Of a stretch of DNA of 64,000 bases, positions 46,287-55,418 are shown one piece after another. The stretch is taken from positions 1 to 64,000 of the forward strand of contig NZ_AUBS01000015.1 in the NCBI RefSeq assembly GCF_000429365.1. Direction: 5' to 3'. Numbering within the stretch: the first letter of the stretch is position 1; each line of letters starts with the position of its first letter. The DNA comes from Pseudodonghicola xiamenensis DSM 18339 (GTDB taxonomy: Bacteria > Pseudomonadota > Alphaproteobacteria > Rhodobacterales > Rhodobacteraceae). A program made the translations under genes and the position numbers. The notes below the pieces were generated by a model. That model was not told where the DNA came from. It saw only the letters and a program-made list of their open reading frames with translations, and made no database searches.

Positions 46287-47165
46287 TCAGGCGCGATGCC
46301 GTTCCTCGAATTCATAGCCATAGTCATAAGACTTCAGCGGTTGTGGAGACAGCTCATACGTCGCTTTGCGCAGGAAATCCATCATCTGCCGCGCATCTGT
46401 TGCCATCGGGTCGAGAATATCGCGCCCGATGGGCTTTCCAACCACGACCCGCACCGGGGTGTCGATTCGTTTGCGAAACTCTTTGATCAAAAGTCCCATG
46501 CGCAGGGTCGAATGCATGTGGCTAGCGATCTGGAACAACCGGCTGGTGTGGCCGTCGAAGAACAGCGGCACCACGGTCGCGCGCGACTTTCCCACCATCC
46601 GCGCGGTGAAGCCACGCCACCCCGGATCCATCGGGTGGGCAAACGGCGTCGCTGCCGTGCTGACGGTGCCGCCGGGGAAAATGCCGATGGCGCCACCCTG
46701 CCCCAGATAATCGAGCGCCGCCTTGCGGGTTTGCACATTCTGCTGCACCGCCTCCTTGGTTTCATCGAAACTGATAGGCAAAATAACCCGTTCGATGTCC
46801 GGCGCCTTGCGAAAGACCCGATGCGCCAGAATGCGGAAATCGCCCCGCACCTGGGCCAGGATATGGCCCATCATCAACCCGTCGAGAATGCCATAGGGAT
46901 GGTTGGCGATCAGCACCAGCGGCCCGGTCGCGGGGATATGCGACAGCGTGCCGCCGACCACCTCCAGCGACAGACCGTAGCGGTCGACCATCACTGACCA
47001 GAAGTCGCGCCCCGCGGCGATATCGGCCTCATAACCGTCCGCACGTTTGATCAGACGCAACCGGCCGGTAGAGTTTTCCATCAACCGGATCACCACCCGG
47101 CCGCTGCGAGTGGCGGCCGAGTGGGCATAGGAGATGTCACGAGCGATATGGCGGCGCGAGCCCAT
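46287..47165 (-). CDS. Lysophospholipid acyltransferase family protein
   Basis: This 292-residue protein has the PlsC-type acyltransferase motif block I as NHPYGILD (H-x4-D) after LVLIANH, and a later GGTVSTAA corresponding to block III. It is probably a membrane-peripheral enzyme that transfers fatty acyl groups to lysophosphatidate or a related lipid acceptor, such as in ornithine-lipid synthesis. No clear membrane segment is seen. The ATG has GGAGGACCCG upstream. The acceptor cannot be told from the sequence. Confidence 0.87.
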   Translation of the reverse strand: MGSRRHIARDISYAHSAATRSGRVVIRLMENSTGRLRLIKRADGYEADIAAGRDFWSVMVDRYGLSLEVVGGTLSHIPATGPLVLIANHPYGILDGLMMGHILAQVRGDFRILAHRVFRKAPDIERVILPISFDETKEAVQQNVQTRKAALDYLGQGGAIGIFPGGTVSTAATPFAHPMDPGWRGFTARMVGKSRATVVPLFFDGHTSRLFQIASHMHSTLRMGLLIKEFRKRIDTPVRVVVGKPIGRDILDPMATDARQMMDFLRKATYELSPQPLKSYDYGYEFEERHRA

Positions 47166-47243
47166 CGGGTCCTCCGGAACGAATCACGGCTCTGGCAGCC
47201 GGTGCAGGTTCATGCCCGAAGATCGCGACAGATGCGTGACGCC

Positions 47244-50200
47244 TTATTCCGCCGCTTTCGCCAGATCGGGCCCGCCCCGGCGGAAGCTTGCCAAAAGCTC
47301 CTCTCGCCGCTTGGCGGCCTTGGCCTCATTCTCCTGCTTGACCGGGCCAAAGCCGCGGATCTGCAGCGGCAACAATGCCAGCGCCACCGCGATGTCGCGA
47401 GTCTCGGGCGTGACCTTCGGCAGAACCTCTTTCATGTCACGCTCGAACTGCTTAATCAGCGCCCGCTCCATCTTGCGTTCGGCGGAATATCCGAAGGGAT
47501 CGAAGGGCGTGCCGCGCAGCCCCTTCATCCGCGCCAGAAGCTTGAGCGGCCCCAGCATCCACTCGCCGAATTCGCGCTTTTTCGGTCGCCCGTCCGGCCC
47601 GGTGCCGCCCAGGATCGGCGGCGCCATGTGGAAGGTCAGCTTCAGATCGCCCTCAAAGGCCTCCTCCGCCTTGGCGCGGCTCGACAGCAGAAGCCGGGCA
47701 ACCTCGTATTCATCCTTATAGGCCAAGAGCTTGTGATAGCCGCGCGCGACCGCCTCCTTCAGCCCCGTATCGGCAATGCCGTCCAGTAGCTTGCGATAGC
47801 GTTTCGCCAGCCGGTTGCCCTGATAGGCCACCAGTTGCTCAGCCCGAAACGCGATCTTGTCATCGACCGATTTCGGCAATTCGATCACATTGGCCGGCGC
47901 GATCAGCCTGGCGGCCTCCTCCGGATGCAGAACCGCCCAGCGACCGATCTCGAAGGCGCGCTGGTTGCGCTGCACGGCGGCACCGTTCAGTTCGATCGCC
48001 TGGGTGATCGCCTCGTGACTGATCGGCACCAGCCCCCGTTGCCAGGCGGCCCCGAAGACCATCATGTTGGAATAGATCGAATCCCCCAGCGTCGCCCGCG
48101 CCAGCTCAGAGGCGTCGAACAGCGTCAGCCCGTCCTTGATCCGCGCCTCAAGCGCCAGGGACAGCCGGTCTGTCGGGATGGTGAATTCGGTGTCGCGGGT
48201 GAAATCACCGGTGATGATCGCATGGCTGTTGACCACCGCGCCGCTTTGCCCCGGGCGCATCAGCCCCAGCGTCTTGGCGCCGGCGCTGACCACCAGATCG
48301 CCGCCGATCAGCGCGTCGCATTCGCCGGTGGCGACACGGATGGCGTTGATGTCCTCGGGTTTTTCGGCCAGCCGGCAATGGATATGCACCGCGCCGCCCT
48401 TCTGGGCGAGGCCCGCCATTTCCATCATGCCAGCGCCCTTGCCGTCGATCTGCGCCGCCTGCGCCAGCACCGCGCCAATGGTGACGACGCCGGTGCCGCC
48501 AACGCCGGTGATCACCACATTATAAGTTCCATGGATCGCCGGCAGCTTTGGCGCGGGCAGATGCGGCAGGTCGAGATCGGTTGTCGCTTCCTTGCGGATC
48601 TGGGCACCCGCAACCGTCACGAAAGACGGGCAGAAGCCCTTGAGACAGGAGAAATCCTTGTTGCAGGACGATTGATCAATCGCCCGCTTGCGGCCAAGCT
48701 CGGTCTCCTTCGGCACGATCGAGACGCAGTTCGATTGCACGCCGCAATCGCCGCAGCCTTCGCAGACATCCTCGTTGATCAGCACCCGCTTGTCGGGATC
48801 AGGGAAGGTGCCGCGCTTGCGCCGGCGCCGCTTTTCCGCCGCGCAGGTCTGGATATAGACGATGGCGGAAACGCCGTCCTTGTCGCGGAAATCCTCCTCG
48901 ACCTTCAGAAGCTGGTCGCGTTCAAACGTCGGCACACCCGAGGGCATCACCTTGAAATCCACGTCCTCTTTCTCATCGTAGACGATGGCGAGGTTTTGCA
49001 CCCCCATCGCCTTCAGCTCATTGGCGATACGCGCCGCCGACAGGCCGCCCTCATTCTCCTGCCCGCCGGTCATGGCGACGGCGTCGTTATAGAGGATCTT
49101 ATAGGTGATATTGGTGCCCGCCGCCAAAGCCGCCCGGATCGCCTGCACGCCAGAGTGGTTATAGGTGCCATCGCCCAAGTTCTGGAACACATGCTTGGTC
49201 TTGGAAAACGGTGCCTCGCCGATCCAGTTGGCACCCTCACCGCCCATATGGGTGAAGCCCAGCGTGTCGCGATCCATCCACTGCACCATGAAGTGACAGC
49301 CGATCCCGGCATAGGCGCGCGATCCTTCAGGGAGCTTGGTGCCGGTGTTATGCGGGCAGCCCGAGCAGAAATAGGGCAGCCGGCTGGCCAGTTCCTCGGC
49401 GTTATCAGCACGCCGCGCGTCATCCAGCGCCTGCATGCCGGCGCGGATCGCGTCGGTGTCGCGCCCCTCCTCCAGCAGGATCTTGCCCAGCTTCTCGGCG
49501 ATCATCAGCGGGTCGAGCGCGCCGCGGGTCGGAAACAGCTCTTCCTGATGCATGCCGCCGGCGCCGCCCTTGTACCAGCCATAGACCCGGCGACCGCGGC
49601 GATCGTCGAAGATCGCCTCCTTGATCTGCACTTCGATTAGCTTGCGCTTTTCTTCCACCACCACGATCAGATCGAGCCCTTCGGCCCATTGGTGGAACCC
49701 TTTCATGTCCAGGGGGAAAACCTGGGCGACCTTATAGGTGGTGATCCCCAGCCGCTCCGCCTCGGCCTCGTCAATATTCAGAAGGCTCAGCGCATGCTGC
49801 AGATCGAGCCAGTTCTTGCCCGCCGCCACCAGGCCGATCTTGGCGCCTGGCTTGCCCCAGACGCGCTTGTCGATCTTGTTTGCATGGGCGAATTCCTCGG
49901 CGGCGAAGCGCTTCAGGTCGATCAGCCGCGCTTCCTGCGCGGTGCGGTCATCGACCAGCCGGATGTTCAGCCCGCCTTCGGGCATGTCGAACTTCGGCGT
50001 CACCAGTTGCACCCGGTCGGGCCGGCCGTCCACCACCGAGGTGACTTCAATGGTGTCCTTCATCGTCTTCAGCCCGACCCAGAGACCGGAAAACCGCGAC
50101 AGGGCAAATCCATAAAGCCCCAGGTCCAGGATCTCCTGCACCCCCGCCGGGCTGACAATGGGCACATAGGCATCCATCAAGGCCCATTCGGACTGGTGCA

Positions 50201-50666
50201 GCACGGTGGAGGATTCGCCGGTATGGTCGTCCCCCATCGCCATCAACACACCGCCCAGGGGTGAGGTGCCCGCCATATTGGCGTGACGGATCACATCACC
50301 CGACCGGTCGACCCCCGGCCCCTTGCCATACCACAGGCCGAAGACGCCGTCGTATTTGCCTTCGCCGCGCAATTCGGCCTGCTGGCTGCCCCAGAGCGCC
50401 GTGGCGGCCAGATCTTCGTTCAACCCGTATTGAAAGGTGACATCGCTGGCGGCAAGCTGCTTGGCTGCCCGTGTCATCTGCATGTCGACCGCACCCAGCG
50501 GCGACCCGCGATACCCGGTCACCAGGCCGGCCGTATTGTGCCCCGCGGCCTTGTCCCGCGCCTTCTGCATCAGCATCAAACGGACCAGAGCCTGTGTGCC
50601 GTTCAGCAGAACCGGGCTCTTCTCCAGATCAAAACGGTCGTTCAGCGAAATCTTTTGCTGACTCAT
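47244..50666 (-). CDS. Indolepyruvate:ferredoxin oxidoreductase, IorA-IorB fusion
   Basis: This 1140-residue enzyme oxidises aryl or branched 2-oxo acids (from aromatic amino acids) to acyl-CoA, reducing ferredoxin. Order: pyrimidine-binding and transketolase-like N-terminal half (VTGYRGSPLGAVD, YGLNEDLAATALWG), TPP-binding domain (FCSGCPHNTGTKLP, THMGGEGANWIGEAP, YNDAVAMTGGQ), an Fe-S segment (EDVCEGCGDCGVQSNC), then the gamma/IorB domain (GVGGTGVVTIGAVLAQAA). Strict anaerobes have two subunits; this single-chain form is common in aerobic Alphaproteobacteria. ATG at 50666 has a strong GGGAGGAG. It diverges from an LsrB/VtlR-type gene. Confidence 0.93.
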   Translation of the reverse strand: MSQQKISLNDRFDLEKSPVLLNGTQALVRLMLMQKARDKAAGHNTAGLVTGYRGSPLGAVDMQMTRAAKQLAASDVTFQYGLNEDLAATALWGSQQAELRGEGKYDGVFGLWYGKGPGVDRSGDVIRHANMAGTSPLGGVLMAMGDDHTGESSTVLHQSEWALMDAYVPIVSPAGVQEILDLGLYGFALSRFSGLWVGLKTMKDTIEVTSVVDGRPDRVQLVTPKFDMPEGGLNIRLVDDRTAQEARLIDLKRFAAEEFAHANKIDKRVWGKPGAKIGLVAAGKNWLDLQHALSLLNIDEAEAERLGITTYKVAQVFPLDMKGFHQWAEGLDLIVVVEEKRKLIEVQIKEAIFDDRRGRRVYGWYKGGAGGMHQEELFPTRGALDPLMIAEKLGKILLEEGRDTDAIRAGMQALDDARRADNAEELASRLPYFCSGCPHNTGTKLPEGSRAYAGIGCHFMVQWMDRDTLGFTHMGGEGANWIGEAPFSKTKHVFQNLGDGTYNHSGVQAIRAALAAGTNITYKILYNDAVAMTGGQENEGGLSAARIANELKAMGVQNLAIVYDEKEDVDFKVMPSGVPTFERDQLLKVEEDFRDKDGVSAIVYIQTCAAEKRRRRKRGTFPDPDKRVLINEDVCEGCGDCGVQSNCVSIVPKETELGRKRAIDQSSCNKDFSCLKGFCPSFVTVAGAQIRKEATTDLDLPHLPAPKLPAIHGTYNVVITGVGGTGVVTIGAVLAQAAQIDGKGAGMMEMAGLAQKGGAVHIHCRLAEKPEDINAIRVATGECDALIGGDLVVSAGAKTLGLMRPGQSGAVVNSHAIITGDFTRDTEFTIPTDRLSLALEARIKDGLTLFDASELARATLGDSIYSNMMVFGAAWQRGLVPISHEAITQAIELNGAAVQRNQRAFEIGRWAVLHPEEAARLIAPANVIELPKSVDDKIAFRAEQLVAYQGNRLAKRYRKLLDGIADTGLKEAVARGYHKLLAYKDEYEVARLLLSSRAKAEEAFEGDLKLTFHMAPPILGGTGPDGRPKKREFGEWMLGPLKLLARMKGLRGTPFDPFGYSAERKMERALIKQFERDMKEVLPKVTPETRDIAVALALLPLQIRGFGPVKQENEAKAAKRREELLASFRRGGPDLAKAAE

Positions 50667-50713
50667 CTGCTCCTCCCAAAGCTGACTAGTTTGCAACAAT
50701 CCCCGTCAATAAT

Positions 50714-50751
50714 AGGTCAAAAAAGCTGACCTGAGTAGCGTTTTTTTGACC
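50714..50751. promoter_or_regulatory. Nested inverted repeats in the ior-lsrB divergent region
   Basis: GGTCAAAAAA at 50715-50724 and TTTTTTGACC at 50742-50751 form a perfect 10-bp inverted repeat. Nested in it, AGGTCA (50714-50719) and TGACCT (50727-50732) form a shorter one. The site lies about 50-75 bases from each gene start, where a regulator could control one or both promoters. The identity of the binder is unknown. Confidence 0.6.
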
Positions 50752-50825
50752 ATTTCCCTAAGAAGCATAATACAGCATGATAGATGCCCCTTCCGCAGCT
50801 GCGGAGCAGAACGAAAGCGATACCG

Positions 50826-51731
50826 ATGGACTGGGACAAGCTGAGAATTTTTCATGCCGTGGCCGACGCGGGCAGCCTGACCCATGCGGGTGACCGGCTG
50901 AACTTGTCCCAATCGGCGGTCAGCCGCCAGATCAGGGCACTTGAGGAATCACTCAATACCACATTGTTCCATCGTCACGCCCGCGGGCTGATCCTGACTG
51001 AACAGGGCGAATTGCTGTTCGAAGCGACGTCCTCGATGTCGAAGCGCCTCGAGGCCGCCTCCGCCCGCATTCGCGATAGTGAAGAAGAAGTCTTCGGAGA
51101 GCTCAAGGTCACCACCACCACCGGCTTCGGTACGCTCTGGCTGGCGCCGCGGCTACCCAAGCTGTTCGAGAAATTCCCCGACCTCAAGATCGACCTGATG
51201 CTTGAGGAACGCGTGCTCGACCTGCCGATGCGCGAGGCAGATGTGGCGATCCGGATGAAGGAACCCAGCCAGGCCGATCTGATCCGCAAGCGTTTGATGA
51301 CGGTACAGATGCAGCTCTATGCCTCGCGCGATTATCTCGACCGCGCCGGCATGCCGACGACGATGGACGATATTTCCGATCACCGGCTGATCTGCCAGAG
51401 CGCAGGGGCCCATCAGGTCTCGGCCGGCGCCTCTCTGGTGCAGCAACTTGTGTCCAACGGCCCGCATTCGCTGCTGACGGTGAACAATTATTTCGGCGTG
51501 CTGCAGGGGGTCCTGAACAATCTGGGCGTCGGGGTCCTGCCCGATTATCTGACCGAAGACTTCCCGCATCTGGTCCGTGTGCTGCCTCAGATTGAATCGA
51601 GCGAGGTGCCGGTTTTCCTCGCCTACCCCGAGGAATTGCGCCATTCGAAACGCATCTCGGCCTTCCGTGATTTCGTTCAGGACGAGATCATTCTGCACCG
51701 CAAGCAGCTTCGGCAACTCGGCAAGATCTGA
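50826..51731 (+). CDS. vtlR: LysR family regulator, LsrB/VtlR type
   Basis: This 301-residue protein has a LysR helix-turn-helix (WDKLRIFHAVADAGSLTHAG, then LSQSAVSRQIRALE) and a periplasmic-binding-like effector domain. The segments FHRHARGLILTEQGELLF and the C-terminal YPEELRHSK...FRDFV are those of LsrB (Sinorhizobium) and VtlR (Agrobacterium, Brucella). These regulators control AbcR small RNAs and envelope or stress genes, and in rhizobia sit beside them. A structured small RNA candidate lies 85 bases downstream. ATG at 50826 is chosen as it starts MDWDKLR like the family. Confidence 0.9.
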   Translation: MDWDKLRIFHAVADAGSLTHAGDRLNLSQSAVSRQIRALEESLNTTLFHRHARGLILTEQGELLFEATSSMSKRLEAASARIRDSEEEVFGELKVTTTTGFGTLWLAPRLPKLFEKFPDLKIDLMLEERVLDLPMREADVAIRMKEPSQADLIRKRLMTVQMQLYASRDYLDRAGMPTTMDDISDHRLICQSAGAHQVSAGASLVQQLVSNGPHSLLTVNNYFGVLQGVLNNLGVGVLPDYLTEDFPHLVRVLPQIESSEVPVFLAYPEELRHSKRISAFRDFVQDEIILHRKQLRQLGKI

Positions 51732-51782
51732 GCTATGCAGCGCTGGAATGCCTGAATTGCTGCAACCGCAGCATAAATGAAC

Positions 51783-51810
51783 TTGAACGTTCACGAAGTG
51801 ACGCCTAAAT
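51783..51810 (+). promoter_or_regulatory. Candidate promoter of the small RNA, with a perfect palindrome
   Basis: TTGAAC (51783-51788) and CTAAAT (51805-51810) are spaced by 16 bases and point at the small RNA. Overlapping the -35 box is TGAACGTTCA (51784-51793), a perfect 10-bp palindrome where a LysR-type dimer could bind. Transcription would start near 51817. Confidence 0.55.
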
Positions 51811-51816
51811 GATCAC

Positions 51817-51901
51817 GCGAAGACGATGACGCTTAGTTGCTCATCATCTTCATACCTCCCTGTTGGACTTGGGCCGAGCTTAGTGCTCGGCCTCTTTTTT
51901 T
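51817..51901 (+). ncRNA. AbcR-like (alpha-r15 type) trans-acting small RNA candidate
   Basis: About 85 bases with three parts. First, a stem between GAAGACGATGA and TCATCATCTTC (10 of 11 paired). Second, a single-stranded stretch ATACCTCCCTGTTGGACTTG carrying an anti-Shine-Dalgarno CCTCCC. Third, a terminator GGCCGAGCttagtGCTCGGCC with a T tail. This is the architecture of AbcR/alpha-r15 RNAs, which are Hfq-dependent and repress ABC-transporter mRNAs. It lies directly downstream of the LsrB/VtlR-type gene, as in rhizobia. The 5' end is inferred from the promoter candidate; expression is unproven. Confidence 0.7.
51872..51901 (+). terminator. Rho-independent terminator of the small RNA
   Basis: GGCCGAGC-TTAGT-GCTCGGCC, an 8-bp perfect stem, is followed by TCTTTTTTT. 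It is about 140 bases after the LysR stop, too far to be that gene's own nearest terminator without the RNA in between. Confidence 0.92.
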
Positions 51902-52009
51902 ATCCACAGGTCTCCCCCGCATATCTTCTGTGTTGCGCTAGCCCCTTCCCCCCAACGGGGCCATGCCCTAATAGGGGCGCAGACAATGCCATGCGGAGAC
52001 ACCCGACCG

Positions 52010-54169
52010 ATGCAAGACCCTGTGATCACGCCGGAGCTTATCGAAAGCCACGGGCTGAAGCCGGACGAATACCAACGCATCCTGGATATCATCGGGCGCG
52101 AACCGACATTCACCGAACTCGGCATCTTCTCGGCCATGTGGAACGAACATTGTTCCTATAAGTCGTCGAAGAAATGGCTGCGCACCCTGCCGACCGAAGG
52201 ACCCCAGGTGATCTGCGGCCCCGGCGAGAACGCAGGTGTCGTCGATATCGGCGATGGCCAGGCGGTGATCTTCAAGATGGAAAGCCACAACCACCCCTCT
52301 TACATCGAACCCTATCAAGGGGCGGCGACCGGTGTGGGCGGCATTCTGCGCGATGTCTTCACCATGGGCGCCCGGCCGATCGCGGCGATGAACTCACTGT
52401 CCTTCGGGGCGGTCGATCATCCGAAGACCAAACAACTTGTGCATGGCGTGGTCGCCGGTGTCGGCGGCTATGGCAACAGCTTCGGCGTGCCCACCATCGG
52501 CGGCGAGGTTCGCTTTCATCCCGCCTATAACGGCAACTGCCTGGTCAACGCCTTTGCCGCCGGCCTGGCTGATGCCGACAAGATCTTCTATTCCGCTGCC
52601 TCCGGCGTTGGCATGCCGGTGGTCTACCTCGGTGCGAAAACCGGGCGCGACGGCGTCGGCGGTGCCACCATGGCCTCGGCCGAATTCGACGAGACCATCG
52701 AGGAAAAGCGCCCCACCGTCCAGGTTGGCGACCCCTTCACCGAAAAACGGCTGATGGAAGCCACGCTGGAACTGATGAAGACCGGCGCTGTGATCTCGAT
52801 CCAGGACATGGGGGCCGCCGGCCTCACCTGCTCGGCCGTCGAGATGGGCGACAAGGGCGAATTGGGCGTGCGGCTAGATCTGGAAAAGGTGCCCTGCCGC
52901 GAAGAAAACATGACCGCCTATGAAATGATGCTGTCGGAAAGCCAGGAGCGCATGCTCATGGTCCTGCGCCCGGAGAAAGAAGCCGAAGCGCGCGCGGTGT
53001 TCGAAAAATGGGATCTGGATTTCGCCATCGTCGGCGAGACGATCGCCGAAGACCGTTTCCTGATCATGCAGAACAACGAAACCAAGGCCGATCTGCCGCT
53101 GTCGAAACTCTCCTCCGAGGCGCCGGAATACGATCGCCCCTGGATCGAGACCCAGGCGGCCGTTGCCTTGAGCGAGGTGCCGCAGATCGACCCCATCGAC
53201 GGGCTGCGCGCACTGATCAGCTCGCCAAACTATGCGGCGAAGCAGTGGGTCTATGAACAATACGATAGCACCGTGATGGCCGACAGCGCCCGCGGCCCTG
53301 GTTTCGGCCCGGGTATCCTGCGGGTGCACGGAACTGAAAAGCTCTTGGCCTTCACCTCCGACGTCACCCCGCGCTACGTCAAGGCCAACCCCCTTGAGGG
53401 GGGCAAGCAGGCCGTCGCCGAAGCCTATCGCAACCTGACCGCCGTGGGCGCGACGCCGCTGGCCTCGACTGACAACATGAATTTCGGCAATCCCGAAAAG
53501 CCCGAGATCATGGGCCAGTTCGTCGGTGCGATCAAAGGCATCGGCCAGGCCGTTGCCGCGCTCGACATGCCGATCGTGTCGGGCAACGTGTCCCTTTATA
53601 ATGAAACCGACGGCGAGGCGATCCTGCCGACCCCGACCATCGGCGCCGTGGGTCTGATCGCAACCGAGGCGGATGTGATCGGCACCCAGGTGCGCGACGG
53701 TCACGTGGCGCTGCTGCTGGGCGAGACAGAAGGCCATCTGGGTCAATCCGCCCTGCTGGCCGAGGTCTTCAACCGCGAGGAAGGCGATGCGCCTGCTGTC
53801 GATCTCGAGGCCGAAAAGCGCAACGGCGATTTCATCCGCGCCAACCGCGCCCTGGTCACCGCCTGCACCGATCTGTCGGATGGCGGTCTGGCACTGGCAG
53901 CGTTCGAACTGGCCGAAGGCTCTGGCGTCGGCGTGCATCTCGACAGCGGTGCCACGCCCTTCCTCTTCGGCGAGGATCAGGCGCGCTATCTGATCGCCTG
54001 CAACTTCGATCAGGCCGAAGCGCTGATGACCGCCGCCGGCCAGGCCGGGGTCACGTTGACCACGGTCGGCAAGTTCACCGGCGATACGGTGCGCTTCGAC
54101 GGGTCTGAGGCCCCGCTGACCGAACTGTCAGCGCTTTATCGCTCCAGCTTCGAGGAGGCCCTGGGCTAA
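52010..54169 (+). CDS. purL: FGAM synthase, large subunit PurL
   Basis: This 719-residue ATP-dependent subunit converts FGAR to FGAM using ammonia from PurQ. It is the small bacterial type that needs PurS and PurQ, both encoded at 34.9-35.9 kb. Motifs: [49 protein letters not shown], and in the second half GNVSLYNET and [18 protein letters not shown] at 52010 is preferred ([11 protein letters not shown]); one at 51986 is possible. It leads a run with the BolA and glutaredoxin genes. Confidence 0.97.
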   Translation: MQDPVITPELIESHGLKPDEYQRILDIIGREPTFTELGIFSAMWNEHCSYKSSKKWLRTLPTEGPQVICGPGENAGVVDIGDGQAVIFKMESHNHPSYIEPYQGAATGVGGILRDVFTMGARPIAAMNSLSFGAVDHPKTKQLVHGVVAGVGGYGNSFGVPTIGGEVRFHPAYNGNCLVNAFAAGLADADKIFYSAASGVGMPVVYLGAKTGRDGVGGATMASAEFDETIEEKRPTVQVGDPFTEKRLMEATLELMKTGAVISIQDMGAAGLTCSAVEMGDKGELGVRLDLEKVPCREENMTAYEMMLSESQERMLMVLRPEKEAEARAVFEKWDLDFAIVGETIAEDRFLIMQNNETKADLPLSKLSSEAPEYDRPWIETQAAVALSEVPQIDPIDGLRALISSPNYAAKQWVYEQYDSTVMADSARGPGFGPGILRVHGTEKLLAFTSDVTPRYVKANPLEGGKQAVAEAYRNLTAVGATPLASTDNMNFGNPEKPEIMGQFVGAIKGIGQAVAALDMPIVSGNVSLYNETDGEAILPTPTIGAVGLIATEADVIGTQVRDGHVALLLGETEGHLGQSALLAEVFNREEGDAPAVDLEAEKRNGDFIRANRALVTACTDLSDGGLALAAFELAEGSGVGVHLDSGATPFLFGEDQARYLIACNFDQAEALMTAAGQAGVTLTTVGKFTGDTVRFDGSEAPLTELSALYRSSFEEALG

Positions 54170-54266
54170 GCCCAGCGGCCTCTTCCCCCGGCACCGGGCC
54201 GCCGCGCTTGCGCGGCGCGCCCTCGCACCCTAAATCTGGACACGAGACCAACAGGAGTTCCCCCGC

Positions 54267-54503
54267 ATGGCCATGCAAGCCCAAGATATCGAAGCTCTGA
54301 TCCGTGCCAGCTTCCCCGCCGCCAAGATCACCATCACCGATCTGGCCGGCGACGGAAACCACTGGGCGGCTGAAGTCGTCGACGAAAGCTTTCGCGGCCA
54401 GAGCCGTGTGCAACAGCAACGGGCCGTCAATGCCGCGGTGAAATCCGAGATCGACAGTGGCAGGCTGCATGCTCTGGCGCTGACCACCAAGGCCCCCGAC
54501 TGA
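54267..54503 (+). CDS. BolA family protein
   Basis: This 78-residue protein has the BolA fold: [23 protein letters not shown], the conserved [24 protein letters not shown], and a C-terminal helix. The class is that with His in GDGNHW as a possible Fe-S ligand. BolA proteins form [2Fe-2S] complexes with monothiol glutaredoxins, and the glutaredoxin gene follows 64 bases downstream. The complex is used in iron sensing and Fe-S delivery. An AGGAG site lies about 12 bases upstream. Confidence 0.93.
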   Translation: MAMQAQDIEALIRASFPAAKITITDLAGDGNHWAAEVVDESFRGQSRVQQQRAVNAAVKSEIDSGRLHALALTTKAPD

Positions 54504-54567
54504 TCCTCTGAGTGATCCTTGGACCCGGGGCCCCTTTTCCAAAATCCTGCCGCAAGGAGACGCGCAA

Positions 54568-54930
54568 ATGACCGACGCAGCAGATCAAATCCAGAAGACC
54601 ATTTCCGCCAATGACGTGGTGCTCTACATGAAGGGCACCAAGGACGCGCCGCAATGCGGCTTTTCCAGCCGGGTCGCGGGTGTCCTGAACTATATGGGTG
54701 TCGATTATCAGGACGTGAACGTCCTGGCCGATCCCGATATCCGCCAGGGGATCAAGGATTTCTCCGACTGGCCGACGATCCCCCAACTGTACGTGAAGGG
54801 CGAATTCGTCGGCGGTTGCGACATCATCACCGAAATGACCCTGTCGGGCGAACTGGATCAACTGTTCGAAGACAAGGGCGTCACCTATGACAAGGACGCC
54901 GCCGACAAGATCCGCGAAGCGAATTCCTGA
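54568..54930 (+). CDS. grxD: Monothiol glutaredoxin, Grx4 type
   Basis: This 120-residue protein carries the monothiol CGFS motif ([12 protein letters not shown]), the glutathione-site [19 protein letters not shown], and the expected length. It binds a glutathione-ligated [2Fe-2S] cluster as a dimer or with BolA and passes it to target proteins. It is adjacent to the BolA gene, so the two are likely co-expressed. An AAGGAG site precedes the ATG. Confidence 0.97.
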   Translation: MTDAADQIQKTISANDVVLYMKGTKDAPQCGFSSRVAGVLNYMGVDYQDVNVLADPDIRQGIKDFSDWPTIPQLYVKGEFVGGCDIITEMTLSGELDQLFEDKGVTYDKDAADKIREANS

Positions 54931-54962
54931 TCGCCGCAACGTCGACGACAAGACGTCGAGAC

Positions 54963-54992
54963 GACAAAGGGGGCCATATGGCCCCCTTTGTC
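54963..54992. terminator. Bidirectional terminator between grxD and zapA
   Basis: GACAAAGGGGGCC-ATAT-GGCCCCCTTTGTC is a near-perfect 30-base palindrome between the convergent grxD and zapA genes. The outer AAAG/CTTT gives a short T run in both directions. Confidence 0.88.
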
Positions 54993-55016
54993 ATACTCCG
55001 GCTCTGGGCCGCGCGA

Positions 55017-55418
55017 TCACTCGGTCGCGGCCTTTTCCTCGATCTCTCCGGCCAGCGCCTCGGCCCGGGCGGCCAGCTCCGCCAGCGTTTCGGTGACAGA
55101 GGCCGGCACCACCGGCACCTCGACCCGTTCCGGCTGCGGCGCCGGGGCCGCGCGCAGCGCGGCAAGCTCTGCCTCACGCTCGGCCAGTTGCGCCTCCACC
55201 TCGCGAATTCGATCCTCGACCGCCGCCGTCTTGTCCGCAAGCATCAGCCCAGCCATCAGCAGCATGCGCGCCTCGGGCATCCGGCCGATCTGGTCAGAGA
55301 GCACCCGGGCCTCGTCGTCCAGCATCTTGGCCGCCGAATGGAGATAGCTTTCCTCGCCCTCCTGACAGGAGACATCAAAGCCGCGCCCCCCGATATAGAT
55401 CGTCACCTCAGGCATCAT
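55017..55418 (-). CDS. zapA: Cell division protein ZapA
   Basis: This 133-residue cytoplasmic protein bundles FtsZ filaments at the division site. It has the ZapA N-terminal domain (EVTIYIGGRGFDVSCQEGEE, YLHSAAKMLDDEARVL), a helix with RMLLMAGLMLADKTA, and a long C-terminal coiled coil (about 62-130). ATG at 55418 overlaps the stop of the upstream coiled-coil gene (ATGA), so the two are translated together. The C-terminal extension is longer than in E. coli ZapA (109 residues). Confidence 0.92.
   Translation of the reverse strand: MMPEVTIYIGGRGFDVSCQEGEESYLHSAAKMLDDEARVLSDQIGRMPEARMLLMAGLMLADKTAAVEDRIREVEAQLAEREAELAALRAAPAPQPERVEVPVVPASVTETLAELAARAEALAGEIEEKAATE

Noticed and set aside
47835..49640. 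Plus-strand open frame of about 600 codons opposite the ior fusion gene
   Set aside because: It is antisense to clear TPP and Fe-S domains, with no motif or start signal.
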